From NCBI GenBank assembly GCA_030704615.1, contig CM060731.1:42408001-42472000 (forward strand): a DNA stretch of 64,000 nt, read 5' to 3'. The stretch's first letter is position 1. Each line of letters begins with the position of its first letter. Below the pieces are notes generated by a model. The model was not told the origin of the DNA and ran no database searches. It saw nothing but the letters and a program-made list of their open reading frames with translations. Shown piece after piece: positions 1-10,042 of this stretch. This DNA comes from Takakia lepidozioides (taxonomy: Eukaryota; Streptophyta; Takakiopsida; Takakiales; Takakiaceae). A program made the translations under genes and the position numbers.

Positions 1-850
1 GGGTATGTCCAAAAGTACTACTCGGTACTTTTCAAACTTATAATAGCGTAACCAGGCCTGTTTTAAACTCAATGGTTAATTCCAAAGATACTGCTTGGTA
101 CACCTAAAGCAGCCATTATGTAATCTGAAAAGCCATCAAGCCAAAACAGCTTAGACAGTTTTGTTTTAAACTCAGAGAGTAGTTCCAAAAACCTGCTTCA
201 TAACTCAGACCAGACGGTGGTAATTTGGCAAAGCCCTTCAATACATCTGCTTGGTATTCTTCAAGCTAAAACAGTATGAATATATCTGCCTTAAACAAGT
301 TAAAACAGTAAAACCAGATCTGTTTCAGACTCAAAGGGTGGTTCCAAAGGCATAGCTTGGCAACCTTAAAACAGATGTTATGTAATCTGAAAAGCCCGTC
401 ATGCCAGGTGCTTGGCCTGTTTTAAACTCAACGCTTAATTTCAAAGATGCTGCTTGGTACACCTAAAGCAGCCAGTATGTAGTCTGAAAAGCCATCGAGC
501 CAAAACAGCTTAGACATTCTGTTCTAAATTCAGAACGTAGTTCCAAAGACCTGCTTGATAAATCAGACCAGACAGCCTGTAATTTGCTCAAAGGGTGGTT
601 CCAAAGGCATTGCTTGGCAACCTTAAAACAGATGTTATGTAATCTGAAAAGCCCATCATGCCAACAGCTTGGTAATCTCTAAGTTAGAGCAGTGTAGTCA
701 TGACTGTTTTAGTCTTAGAACTCTAACCTCAATGTCCAAGAAGTACTACTTACCATGTTAAAACAACATAAGAAGGCCTGTTTTAAGCATCACTGGATAG
801 CTTTAGGTCTGGAGATGTTACTCCAGCACCATATCAATATGATGCCAAAG
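1..850. repeat. Degenerate short-period tandem sub-repeats
   Basis: The block is built of sub-repeats of roughly 60-75 bp. Recurring words are CTGTTTTAAACTCA, TTCCAAAGATACTGCTTGGTA and ATGTAATCTGAAAAGCC. A higher-order period of about 358 bp is visible: the block starting near 55 recurs near 413. Related sub-repeats occur at 46200-47640. No credible gene is seen. It forms the outer part of the inverted family R copy that continues to about 2900. Confidence 0.75.
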
Positions 851-1079
851 TTCATACTGGTATCATGCTAGAAAAACCGACTTATAATCAGGTTGAAAAC
901 CCCCGAGTCTTAATAGAACGTCTGTATTCTATAAAGCTCAGCACATTGCCATATTGTTCAACAGAAGCAGTTGGTTGCAATCATAAAAAAACAAAAACAA
1001 ATCGTATCGGATGCCCCGCTGAAGCAGTATTCAGCGTCAATCGTCACCATCGCCAAGTCTTTTGATCATCTGCAAACTG

Positions 1080-2900
1080 AAAGATACATATTAAGTGAAG
1101 GCCCTCACCTGTGCCCGTCCCCAAAACCACCACATCAAAGATGGGTGTTAGTGAGGATGCACCAAGTGAGTAGCAGGTCTTCACAGTTGCTATCCATGTC
1201 CAACATGCATTCTACAGTGAGCAAATTGATCAAAAGAAGAACAAAGATGCGACACCACTAAGAACCTTAATCGTTTGTGGAGTGGGACGCTGCGGCGTTC
1301 AACATCTGAATCTCAAGAGATCACAATAGAATGCAACAAAATGGGAGACTCGAGGAAAATTGCATCTTTACAAAGTGCAACTTAACTTCCTCCGTCTCCT
1401 TAAGAGCGCCGCTGCTTCATGAATGCGAAAGATTGCAGGCAAACACAGCAGTAGGTCGTTTGCCAGCACGGGAAATGGAAGTACCTGCCGCCATCGCGCA
1501 TTAAAAAAACAAAGCGCGCGCAGATCGTGCTGCTCGAGCACTCAGCCGCCATCGCCCTCCACCAGAGAAAACAAGCACGAGTATCGTGCTGTGCTTAGGG
1601 CAGAGAGACGGTTAGGCAAACCATCCCGCGATTTCATCCACTGGGAATGAAATTTTGCACTTTCATTAAGGTTACATCCTCTTAGGCTTACATCCGTTAT
1701 GGTTACATCGAGGAAGGATGTAATGGATGAAAAATTGCAGGCTACATCCTCGGTGGTAAAGTTCAAGACAATAAGAAAAAAATTGTTAATCCCGAACAGA
1801 TAATTGGAGAGAGGGAGAGGGGGGGCACCCACCATCCAACCCCTGGTATGGCAGTCCCTTATGGAGTGAGTTTGGTATGCACTCACCCCGTAAGGGAGTG
1901 CGCATACCAGACCCATTCTCATAAGGCTCTCCCTCTACAATGTAGTTCTATCCTTGGACTTGAATACCAAATGGATAAAAGGCCTGCATTCTCTCTGCTC
2001 TCAGATTACGAGTGAACATTGGCACAACATAATTCAAACTTGGCAAGAGTTCAGAAATTACAGGTGTTCTTCAACCAATGGCAGCAGACTACTGCACATC
2101 TTCCCACCATATCAGCCAACTTTTTGGTTAGAACCAATTTACCCAAAGGTATGAATAAGAACTTGTGTTCTTCAGCCACTGGCAGTAGTCTACTGCCCCT
2201 GATTCAAACAAGCCATCTTCCAGCAACATAGTAAGATTGGGTACTTTTTTTTGGTGCTACAAAGAGCAAAGCCATAACCAGGAGAAACATGGAAGCACTT
2301 GAGCCAAGGACACGGAAGTCACTCGTATCGTAAGGTATCTAAAACTGACATAAGGCATCGGCTACAGGAGACCAGCTAACAAGAGTAATGTGCATTGACC
2401 GGATCATGTATAAGGTGTACAGTACATATACTCTAGCAGGCTGTCTTACCAGGGCCTAGCTCATAATATCATCATTCAGAAGTCATTTAGATGCTCTATG
2501 TTTATTTCAGGTACCATCGAGGATGCCTTACTCTCCATGCCCAATCAACCAACATATTTTTGCTGGAGAGGATCATACCTTATGAGGGATTTGTTGCTCC
2601 ATATTATTGTTATGGAGGTATAGGGGGCTGATACCCCATGGCTTTGCCAGACCTCTGCAAAAGCCATTAAAGGTGTTAGAACATCAAAGTAAGAAGACTG
2701 GAAAATGACAAGTGAGAGGTAGATAGTGTGTACAGAAACCACCTAGTACACTGGGCAAAAAACAGAGGGAAGATAAATATGTCTTGTCAAGGCACAGACA
2801 AGACAAGTGCTGTCGTTGTCAAATCAAGACATATCAGCCTCATGACGAGGCACTATCTAACTTCACCTCGCATAGACAGTATCTTACTTGATAGAAACTC
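1080..2900 (-). repeat. Diverged inverted copy of dispersed family R
   Basis: Read on the minus strand, this stretch matches the 2.95-kb units of the right-hand array in the same block order: a TTGTC-rich start near 2890-2740, a GATCCGGTCA/AGCCGATGCC block near 2530-2280, a fold-back near 1926-1858, a TCGTGCT block near 1620-1430, and a block ending in a splice-donor-like GGGCACAG/GTGAGG near 1200-1100. It is far more diverged than array units are from each other, so it is an old copy. No intact reading frame was found. Confidence 0.7.
1858..1926 (-). repeat. Fold-back hairpin of family R
   Basis: CCTTATGGAGTGAGT pairs with ACTCACCCCGTAAGG (two mismatches), while TGGTATGCACTC can pair imperfectly with GAGTGCGCATACCA. 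The same competing hairpins occur in opposite orientation in every array unit (for example 49415-49486). A purine-rich GA microsatellite lies beside it near 1806-1826. Confidence 0.7.
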
Positions 2901-2939
2901 ATGTCATCTTCCTGGAAGTACATGAAAAGTTAGGGTGGG

Positions 2940-3540
2940 AGGGTGGGATTTCCAAGACAACCATCACCCTGGATTCAGATCAGAGCAGGAGTGCTAGATT
3001 GAGCATAATCAGAACTTTATGGTCAACACCAGCTCAGAGCCAGCACATGAGCAGTATAGTTAGTGAAGACATTGGCTGACAGTGGTAGTTCACTATGGGA
3101 ATTTGGGGAGTAGAATGAGTAGTGGGGGATTTTGTGCCTGGGATGCAGCAGGTTATGGCGTAGGGAAGAGCCGAAGGTGATGGATGACGCATATCTGGAG
3201 GTTGTGAATATAAGATTTGGAGGGGGGGGGGGGGAACTTAAGGGCGAGCTGGGTTGAGCAATACAACATTGTGTAAGACTTGGCAACAACATGATGTATG
3301 ATGACTATTGAGCAAAAATTGGAGAAAGAATAAAGAGTGGGATATGGGGTCGAGTATGGTGGGGGGAGAAATGATATTGGTTATCATTGGCAGGGTTGGC
3401 AAACAGAGGGCATGGAACTGAGTTGGGGAGCCAAGAGGTTGGATATGAAGTAGGAAGCCAGTACATGAGTAGAGTAGTTAGTGAAAATTTAGGCTGGCAG
3501 GGGTGGTTCACTGTGAAACTTTGGGGCCTAGTTATCATTC
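2940..3540. repeat. Diverged local direct duplication
   Basis: A block near 3028-3110 (AGCCAGCACATGAGCAG, GTTAGTGAA, GGCTGACAG, GTTCACT) recurs near 3449-3530 with substitutions, giving a spacing of about 420 bp. A poly-G run lies near 3223-3234. No gene is recognised. Confidence 0.55.
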
Positions 3541-3723
3541 CTGATGTGACGTGGCGCTGACACGTCGGACGTGTGTCACGTCACGTCGAAACCGGACGTT
3601 TACCCATGTATTTTTTTATATTTAACTTTTATGATTTACTTCTACCCTTTCTAATGACATGGCAGCCACGGTATAAAACACACGTGGCAAATTATTAATA
3701 TTTAGTAATTCCTTAAAAAACAT

Positions 3724-4305
3724 GCGACCGCCCATATTGGCGGTCGCTTGTAATTTACTTATTTTTAAATGAAGCGACCGCCATTGGCAGTCGCTTCTAA
3801 TTATTAAAAAAAAATGAAGTGTTTGTTATTTAGAAAATATATAGACCGCCGTGTGGCGATCGCTCTTATTCCCTAATTTGGGTTCTTTTAAGAAATAAAG
3901 CGACCGCCACAAGGGGTATTTTTATATTTTTTAGAAAAATGCAACGACCGGCAAGAGGCGGTCGCTATTTTTGGTTTTTTAAAAATATAGTGACCGCCCT
4001 GCAGCGGTTGCGATATGTTTTTTGGGTTTTAGTAAGAAATGAAGCGACCGCCACAAGGGCGGTCGCTCCTTTTTGTATATTAAAAATACTACGCGGCCGC
4101 CAAGTGGCGGTCGCCTCTTTTTATTGTTTTCTTAAATAAAGCGACCGCCGTGTGGTGGTCGCTTCTTTAAAGTTTTTAAGAAAAACACAATGACTGCCTT
4201 GTGGCGGTCGCCATTTTGTTTCTTTTTAAATAAAGCGACCGCCATGCGACGGTCACGTCGTTTTGTTTTTTAAAAAATACAGCGACCCGCCATTTGGCGG
4301 TAATT
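3724..4305. repeat. Tandem array of about 12 GC palindromes in AT-rich spacers
   Basis: About twelve copies of a short inverted repeat, GCGACCGCC then 4-6 variable bases then GGCGGTCGC, occur every 44-69 bp (starts near 3724, 3773, 3842, 3899, 3943, 3989, 4042, 4092, 4139, 4190, 4236, 4281). Spacers are T/A-rich (TTTTTAAATAAA-like). Many arms keep complementarity while loops vary, and some units carry one-sided changes. The array is not coding. Upstream, 3541-3600 is also palindromic around ACGTG/CACGT. It could be a minisatellite or the subterminal region of an unidentified transposon. Confidence 0.85.
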
Positions 4306-4340
4306 TTGTTTGTTTTTTAAAAGCATTAAGCGGCGCCTCG

Positions 4341-4960
4341 TGTCGCGCACCTCACTTCGGCTGGCGCATCTTGACCATCGCAGAGGAGTACCGCGGTTAT
4401 TGGCTCACAGCTAGGGTTGGAGCCCGAGGCCCGAGAGCCCATCTTGCCCATCTCTACTTTCTTCCGGTTCAACACACGTTGGTCGGGCTGTTGTCAGCCT
4501 CCCTTTTTGGGCTATATTCACTTTGATTCCGCTCTTGAGGTCCATCTTGCGTGGCAGGTGGCCTACTTGGCTTGTTGTGCGTTGTGCCGCACCATTGTAG
4601 ATTCTTTGTTGTATACACGCTGCAGGTCCGATCGGCGATCCGCTCCTTTGAGATATTGTGGGGGGGGGCACCATCTGCCGCCATCGACCCGCCTTCGTGC
4701 CGGCTGTTCTTACCACCATGTTACTACCATCGAGGGACCATGCCAGCGCGTTGGATTGACAAACGAGTCTGGTGCACTCGACAACTTCCAAATGGAGAAA
4801 CTCAGAATTTTTATTGGTGCCCTGATAGGTTTGTGTTTCCAGGTTGTTCTTGCCCAGGTATTTACTTGGGGGCTCTACATCCTAGGTCATCATTGGTGGC
4901 TCATTTACGATGACAGGTTGATTTCTTCACCCTTGTGAATCTTGTCAATTCTTTGCGACA
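4341..4960 (+). repeat. Possible LTR (termini only)
   Basis: The first 20 bases, TGTCGCGCACCTCACTTCGG, are identical to the start of the LTRs at 20322, 26509 and 45238. The stretch could end at GCGACA (4955-4960), matching the TGTCGC...GCGACA termini of that family. The interior does not resemble those LTRs by eye, and no partner LTR was found downstream of the decayed gag/integrase region. No tRNA-iMet primer site follows it. This is a weak boundary call. Confidence 0.3.
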
Positions 4961-5429
4961 CACCATTTGATCCTTAAATCTAACTGTGCACAGTGTCTAG
5001 GGCCTTGGCCTATAGGACATCTAGTATTTCATAATCGGTTATACACGGATATACCCCTGTCACCAAGATTTCACGGTAGGTATCCAGATCTTACCTCATT
5101 TATTCTTGATATGGTCATCCAAGGAAATATAAGTCCTCTAGTACAAACAGAAGTAGGAGGGTCTTCGTCAGCTCAACAATCAGTGTATGTCTAGCTCAGG
5201 ATCAAGAGCAACACTCCCGAGTCTGGGATAATATATCTTTTGATACTAGGTTACAACGTAGACTAGTCAGAGAGGCAGTCCGAGACCAATTATTAGGGAA
5301 GATACCAAAATTAAGTCCAGCATCAGACTCGAAAACCCGAAGTCTAGATAAAATAGAGTGGGAAGGAGAGGATACCGGCAGTTCTTCAAATGTTGGTATT
5401 CACTAGTGGTTTTTCCTTTGTCAGGTCCG

Positions 5430-6800
5430 CCTCTTTCTCCACCGGCAAGGTCAAATAGTCCATCGCCGTCGTTAGTGTCAACCATGGCACATATTCCAGG
5501 ACCTCCTGAAGTACCCATCGTGGTCCCAACAGGTCTGGCCCCACTAATATTGCCCTGACATTTGCCTTGGTTCTCTGGGGAAACACATGAAAACCCGGAA
5601 TATCATATTAATTTTTTTATTCAATGTTGCTATTCTAACCAAGCATTGGATGATGCTTATTGGCTAATCTGGTTTCCCACAACCATGAGGGGAAGGGCAT
5701 CCACTTGGTATTGGCAACAGGCACCAAGAACATTTGTCACTTGGGGGTAGTTGCAGGGTAAGGTGGACCAAAAACGACAAATGTTGTCTTCCATGGAAGT
5801 CCATGATCAAATTTAAAGTTGACGATATTTTCCCAAATAATTCAAATGATGATAGACAATGGTATATTTAACATTTTTAGTAAATGGTCTTACCCCAAAC
5901 ATCAAAGATAATTTTTACTATAAATTTTAGTCTTTAATTTGATTAAAATTTGATATATCAAAAATTAAAATTTACATCAATTTTTCTATATACAACCAAG
6001 CCATTGTAGATTATATTTTTGTATCCTTTGCAGTAAAATATGACACCTCAAAAGCCCAAAACACAAGATGTACTAAACTAGAACAAATCCCCTTATATAT
6101 AACACTCATATTAGTCCATAGGTAGTAAATGACAACCGATATTGTCATTTTAAATTGAAATCTAGAGTGTTCGCTAAATTGGCCCCCTTAGCTCAAAAGT
6201 TCAAGGCAATATACCAAAGGCACAATGGCTTATTTTGAGTCCATGTATTTCCACTTGCAACGGTGACAGTCCACAGTTGTCGTGTTCTAAAGTCCATACC
6301 TCTTGGACATTTTATTTGATTGACAATTTGACGGTTGATATAGGTAGATATTGAAGTTAGGAATCCAGCATGGAAAATATTTCTCAACATTATTGATTCT
6401 ATTCAAAGCAATTCATGATATCATGCACGACAGTCACTGAAAACTGTGTCGGTGACGTCCATTTTGGTCCACCTTACCTTGCATCTACCATTGGTTGCAC
6501 ATTCACGACGCATTCTTGGATCATTTCCGGGCGGTGCACCAATTCACAAGTGTCCTGATGGCACTAACACGAATCCGTCAAGGCCCTACAGAGGAGGTAT
6601 CGGACTTTGAAATGAGGTTCCGGGAGCTAATGAGGCTCCAAAATCCCTTGACCCTCTTAGACGATGGGGTACTCAAGGACTATTTTTTAGTGGTTTACGA
6701 GAGGCTACTCATTTCCATGTTCTGCAGCAGAGACCTACAACTTTGGCAGATGCCATACACGTCGGGAAGGAATTTGACAACATGCACCGGCAAGTGCAAT
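5430..6800 (+). pseudogene. Ty3/gypsy gag remnant, interrupted by a DNA transposon
   Basis: Two pieces look like a retrotransposon gag capsid domain. The first, 5562-5750, has FSGETHENPEYHINFF and a later RGRASTWYW, matching the usual gag pattern of a W-F-G start and a W-W motif. The second, 6495-6790, continues with LDHFRAVHQF, RIRQGPTEEVSDF and FRELMRL. The pieces are separated exactly by the inverted-repeat transposon at 5756-6478. An in-frame stop lies upstream of the first piece near 5557, so the gene is dead. The region 4961-5430 has no clear domain and may be leader or gag N-terminus. The second piece runs almost directly into integrase sequence near 6810. Confidence 0.75.
5756..6478. 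mobile_element. 723-bp non-autonomous inverted-repeat DNA transposon (MITE-like)
   Basis: The left terminus GGGTAAGGTGGACCAAAA (5756-5773) is complementary to the right terminus TTTTGGTCCACCTTACC (6462-6478), apart from one extra G on the left. TTGCA flanks both sides (5751-5755 and 6479-6483) and is probably the target-site duplication. The interior is AT-rich with no transposase, so the element is non-autonomous. It interrupts a gag reading frame, which independently supports the boundaries. A 5-bp duplication does not by itself assign a superfamily. Related bases GTGGACCAAAAACG occur at 15938 and 37008. Confidence 0.88.
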
Positions 6801-6804
6801 GAGC

Positions 6805-7444
6805 TAAGATGTCGTCCACCAACAAGATTCTATGCACTATCTTTACCAAGATAGTGAATGCCAATTGTACCGATTGGGATACCAAGATGAGTACAACATT
6901 ATTGGCATTCAGGACATTCTACAAAGTAACTATAAAACATACACCTTTTCAACTTGTGTATGGAACAGAAGCATTACTACCCATTGAATGCCAAATACCA
7001 ACACTGCGAACCACCATAGAAGAACGATGGGGCCTAGAATAATCACTACAAGTCAGGGAACACGAATTGTTCCACCTCGAAGAAGTTCGAATAGATGCCG
7101 CAAACAACATGACACAAATTCAGGAATAATGACAAAAGCAGATATCAGAAGGAAAGATGAAGACTTTCCAGGATGGAGAGATGGTTCTTTGGCTACCAAA
7201 GATTAGAAAGATCAAGCTGGGAGACAAATTGAAAATGCCATGGATGGGCCCTTTTCAGATTCAAAGGGTACATGGCAACGGCACAATGGACCTGCAGACC
7301 CTCGACTATGAAATGGTGGGGCGCATTCATGCCAACAAGCTGAAAGGTTATAAGGGGATACACGATCAAGCACTAAAGCACGACTTGGAAGGCAGAAGCA
7401 ACGGAGGAGGCTCGAGAAAGCTTAGAAGTTTTCTATATCCATGA
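6805..7444 (+). pseudogene. Ty3/gypsy integrase C-terminal remnant
   Basis: The piece at 6809-7042 contains KIVNANCTDWDTKMSTTL, LAFRTFYKV and TPFQLVYGTEALLPIE, the characteristic end of a Ty3/gypsy integrase core. After frameshifts, 7157-7444 shows FQDGEMVLWLPK, MPWMGPFQI and HANKLKGY, matching the integrase C-terminal domain. The start SSTNKIL is normally deep within the integrase core. Protease, reverse transcriptase, RNase H and the integrase N-terminus are missing, so gag is joined almost directly to late integrase: an internal deletion of several kilobases. Confidence 0.85.
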
Positions 7445-7469
7445 AAGAGAGTTGCGGGGAGGGGTATAG

Positions 7470-8280
7470 AAATTAATGGCGTTGACGCCATCAATGTAGG
7501 CACGCCATCAATTTAGACACCCTCTCTGCTGCCATTGTTTTACCAAAATATAATGAGTATAGATATAATTGTAGGGGCCTTTCTAGTGAAATAGAGCTGC
7601 CGGAAGGGTCTATAAATTGGGGGTCTTGACACATCAATTTCCACACCCTTCCCTTAGCTCTCTTTAATAAATAAAAGCATGTGTTTATTTGGTCCATTGC
7701 AGGGACGTCAAATTGTGCTTTGCTTTGCTATGCAAATCGGCATGGAGGGTCTCGAAAACTGATGGTGTTGACGCCGTCATTTTTAACAACCTTCATATTG
7801 CTCTATTATTGTGTAGACATAATATCATTATGTACTTGCATGGGCAGTACTTGCCAAGAAGAAAACAACATGGAGGATGTCAACTCCGATGGCGTTGACA
7901 CCATCACTTTTGTCACCTTCCACCTTGCTCTTTTTTAGGTCTAGACATAGATAACATTTGCTATTTGAAAGTTTTTTTTTGAAAAAATAAAAATAAAAAA
8001 ATAGTCGGGAGGGTGCCGAAATGGATGGCATTGACACCATCGTCTTCAACACCTTCCCTGTTGTGAGATGTTTTTGAATAGACATAGATATATGCATGGG
8101 TTATTTTTACAAAAATAAATCAGCAGGGATGTGTGAAAAAATGATGGCGTTGACTCCATTGTTTCTAACACCCTCCCAATGTTATTTTTTGGGTAGACAT
8201 ATGGTAGTTATATTTTTGCAGAGCTTGTTTTGGAGTCGGCATGACAAAGCTTCGAAATTGCTGGCATTGACACATCATGC
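7470..8280. repeat. Degenerate 118-140-bp repeats with a TGGCGT/ACGCCA core
   Basis: Near-palindromic cores resembling GATGGCGTTGACGCCATC occur near 7475, 7763, 7888, 8025, 8143 and 8261. The last five are spaced about 118-137 bp apart. Each is preceded by a GGGT/GGAG...TCGAAA-like element and followed by a (C)ACC(T/C)TTC...TTG stretch. They follow directly on the integrase remnant and may be the 3' non-coding end of that retroelement. No coding function is seen. Confidence 0.65.
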
Positions 8281-8299
8281 TATCAGTTTCAATATAGCC

Positions 8300-10042
8300 T
8301 GCAATTTAATTTTTATATCCGAATTTTGGTTTTTTCGAATTTTGCTCTCTCATTGTTTGTCTTGGTTGTGGCTTAGGTACATTACATTTGAGCTTGTCCT
8401 AGCATGTTCATGACAAAAGTACTTGCAGATTGAGAACCTACACATTTGAAGACTTGTGGCTGATATCTGAATTGCCCTCTTCAACATATAACTCCATTCC
8501 TGGAATTGGAGTATGGAAAACCAAAACAACCATGGAGCCGTGCTTGCTTCCCTCATCAATAGGAAATCACACGAGCGCAACATTGAGGTCTTGAGGACAC
8601 GGGAGCCTCTCATTGATAAAACTCCCTCGAGGCACAAGAAAGAGAGGAACAAACGGAAGAGAAACAAGTTAGAAGGTTCTGGACCAATCGTTACAGTAGC
8701 ATCATAGTTTGGTTCTCCTGCTAGATGAATTGGCTATCCTAAAACAGCAGAAACTAATGAACAAAAAACTCCTTTCTACGATGGTGACTCGACAGTCTTC
8801 TTACTATGGAGTTCCATCTCCCACGTGTGAAGCTATTGTTGCTTTGTTGACATAGGTGCATTCCTTGCTTATACGTCTCAAGACAACCCCAATATTTCTG
8901 TGCCATTCCTACATCTTTCCCATTGTACATATTTTCGTCTCCATACTTACTTTCATCACCCTGCTCTTTGCTCGTTACTTTGAAATATTGTTTTTTCAGG
9001 TGACGTCAGGGCGAACATCGTGGATGAATGGTGTGAAGAAGACATTTGTAGCAGACCTTGTAATCCTTTCCATTCCGATGGCCTCCGTGTGCCAGATGTA
9101 CTTCCCAATGATGTACATCTTCATGGAACGCATTTGTCACTTGGTATTGGGGCCGGATCTTTTCTTTATGCTACAGCAGAGCATCTCTGCTCCTGCTACA
9201 ACAAAACCTGCTTTTTCCGAGTTGCACACCCCCATAATTGAACAAGCCCCTAGAGGATAGGAGAATATCATCCAGGCTTGAAATTGAGTGTCACAACACT
9301 CCAGGCAGTTTCATCATCATCTAATCAAAGGCATCAAGGTTTTGTGATTAAAATTAGCGCTCACTGATTGGTGACGCCTTTCTCTTCCAGTACCAAAGCT
9401 TCCCGCCACTGATTGGCCGTCCGATCTATCATGGGCGAATCGGATTCCGCAAGCTCAGAAACCTGACATTGGAATTGAACCCAGCTTTGGGCTTAGGCTA
9501 GATCTGACGGAATCTGTCCAGCCATCAAACAGCCCACCAAGAAACCCATAGAAAAGTCGACGTTGACTGTGCCAGTTCATGTTCGCCATGTGTGGAATTT
9601 CTTATTACTTAAGTTAGATGGACAGCCCGCAAGTGGATGAGAGAGAGAGAATGGGCCTTGAAGATTTGTGTTTTGCAATGGCTTATCTGCTGCGGATCAA
9701 CATGAGCTCCACCTTATTGCAACGAGAAAGACGGTGCATGCCCCAGTATGGCGCACTGCGGTGTCACCACTTTTCGCATCAAGTCACCTCTTTTGTCTCC
9801 TTCAGAACGAGGAGCAGCGGTATCGGCGCCATGGGAAACGGGTGGTGCACCACCTCCCTCCTTCCTGACGCTCCCCTCTGCCTTCATGCCTCCCTGCACT
9901 CCAGTTTCTACGATTTGAGGAGCGCAGGAGCTTCAGTTGCGTGGTGGGTGCTACCATTTCGGCATGTGCTGAATATGGTAAAGAATGAGAGGCTTCCTGT
10001 AACTGTTGTTGGATCAGAAGGGTGAGCAGTTCCGGAGCAACA
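8300..10042. other. Intergenic stretch upstream of the GNAT gene
   Basis: No conserved domain was recognised. An open frame at 8513-8707 is lysine/arginine-rich (KKERNKRKRNK) and resembles nothing known to me. A frame at 9618-10025 begins with an ATG (MDSPQVDERERMG) and ends just before the chosen GNAT start. It could be 5' leader with an upstream reading frame, or an alternative first exon, since a donor-like GTGAGC lies at 10022. No TATA box or transcription start could be assigned confidently. Confidence 0.4.

Noticed and set aside
1542-1922. 126-codon minus-strand frame as a gene
   Set aside because: It spans the fold-back and purine-rich microsatellite of family R and has no counterpart in other copies.
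3724-4305. CRISPR-like array of repeats and spacers
   Set aside because: The palindromes vary in sequence and spacing, spacers are similar AT-rich text rather than unique, there are no cas genes, and the context is a plant nuclear genome.
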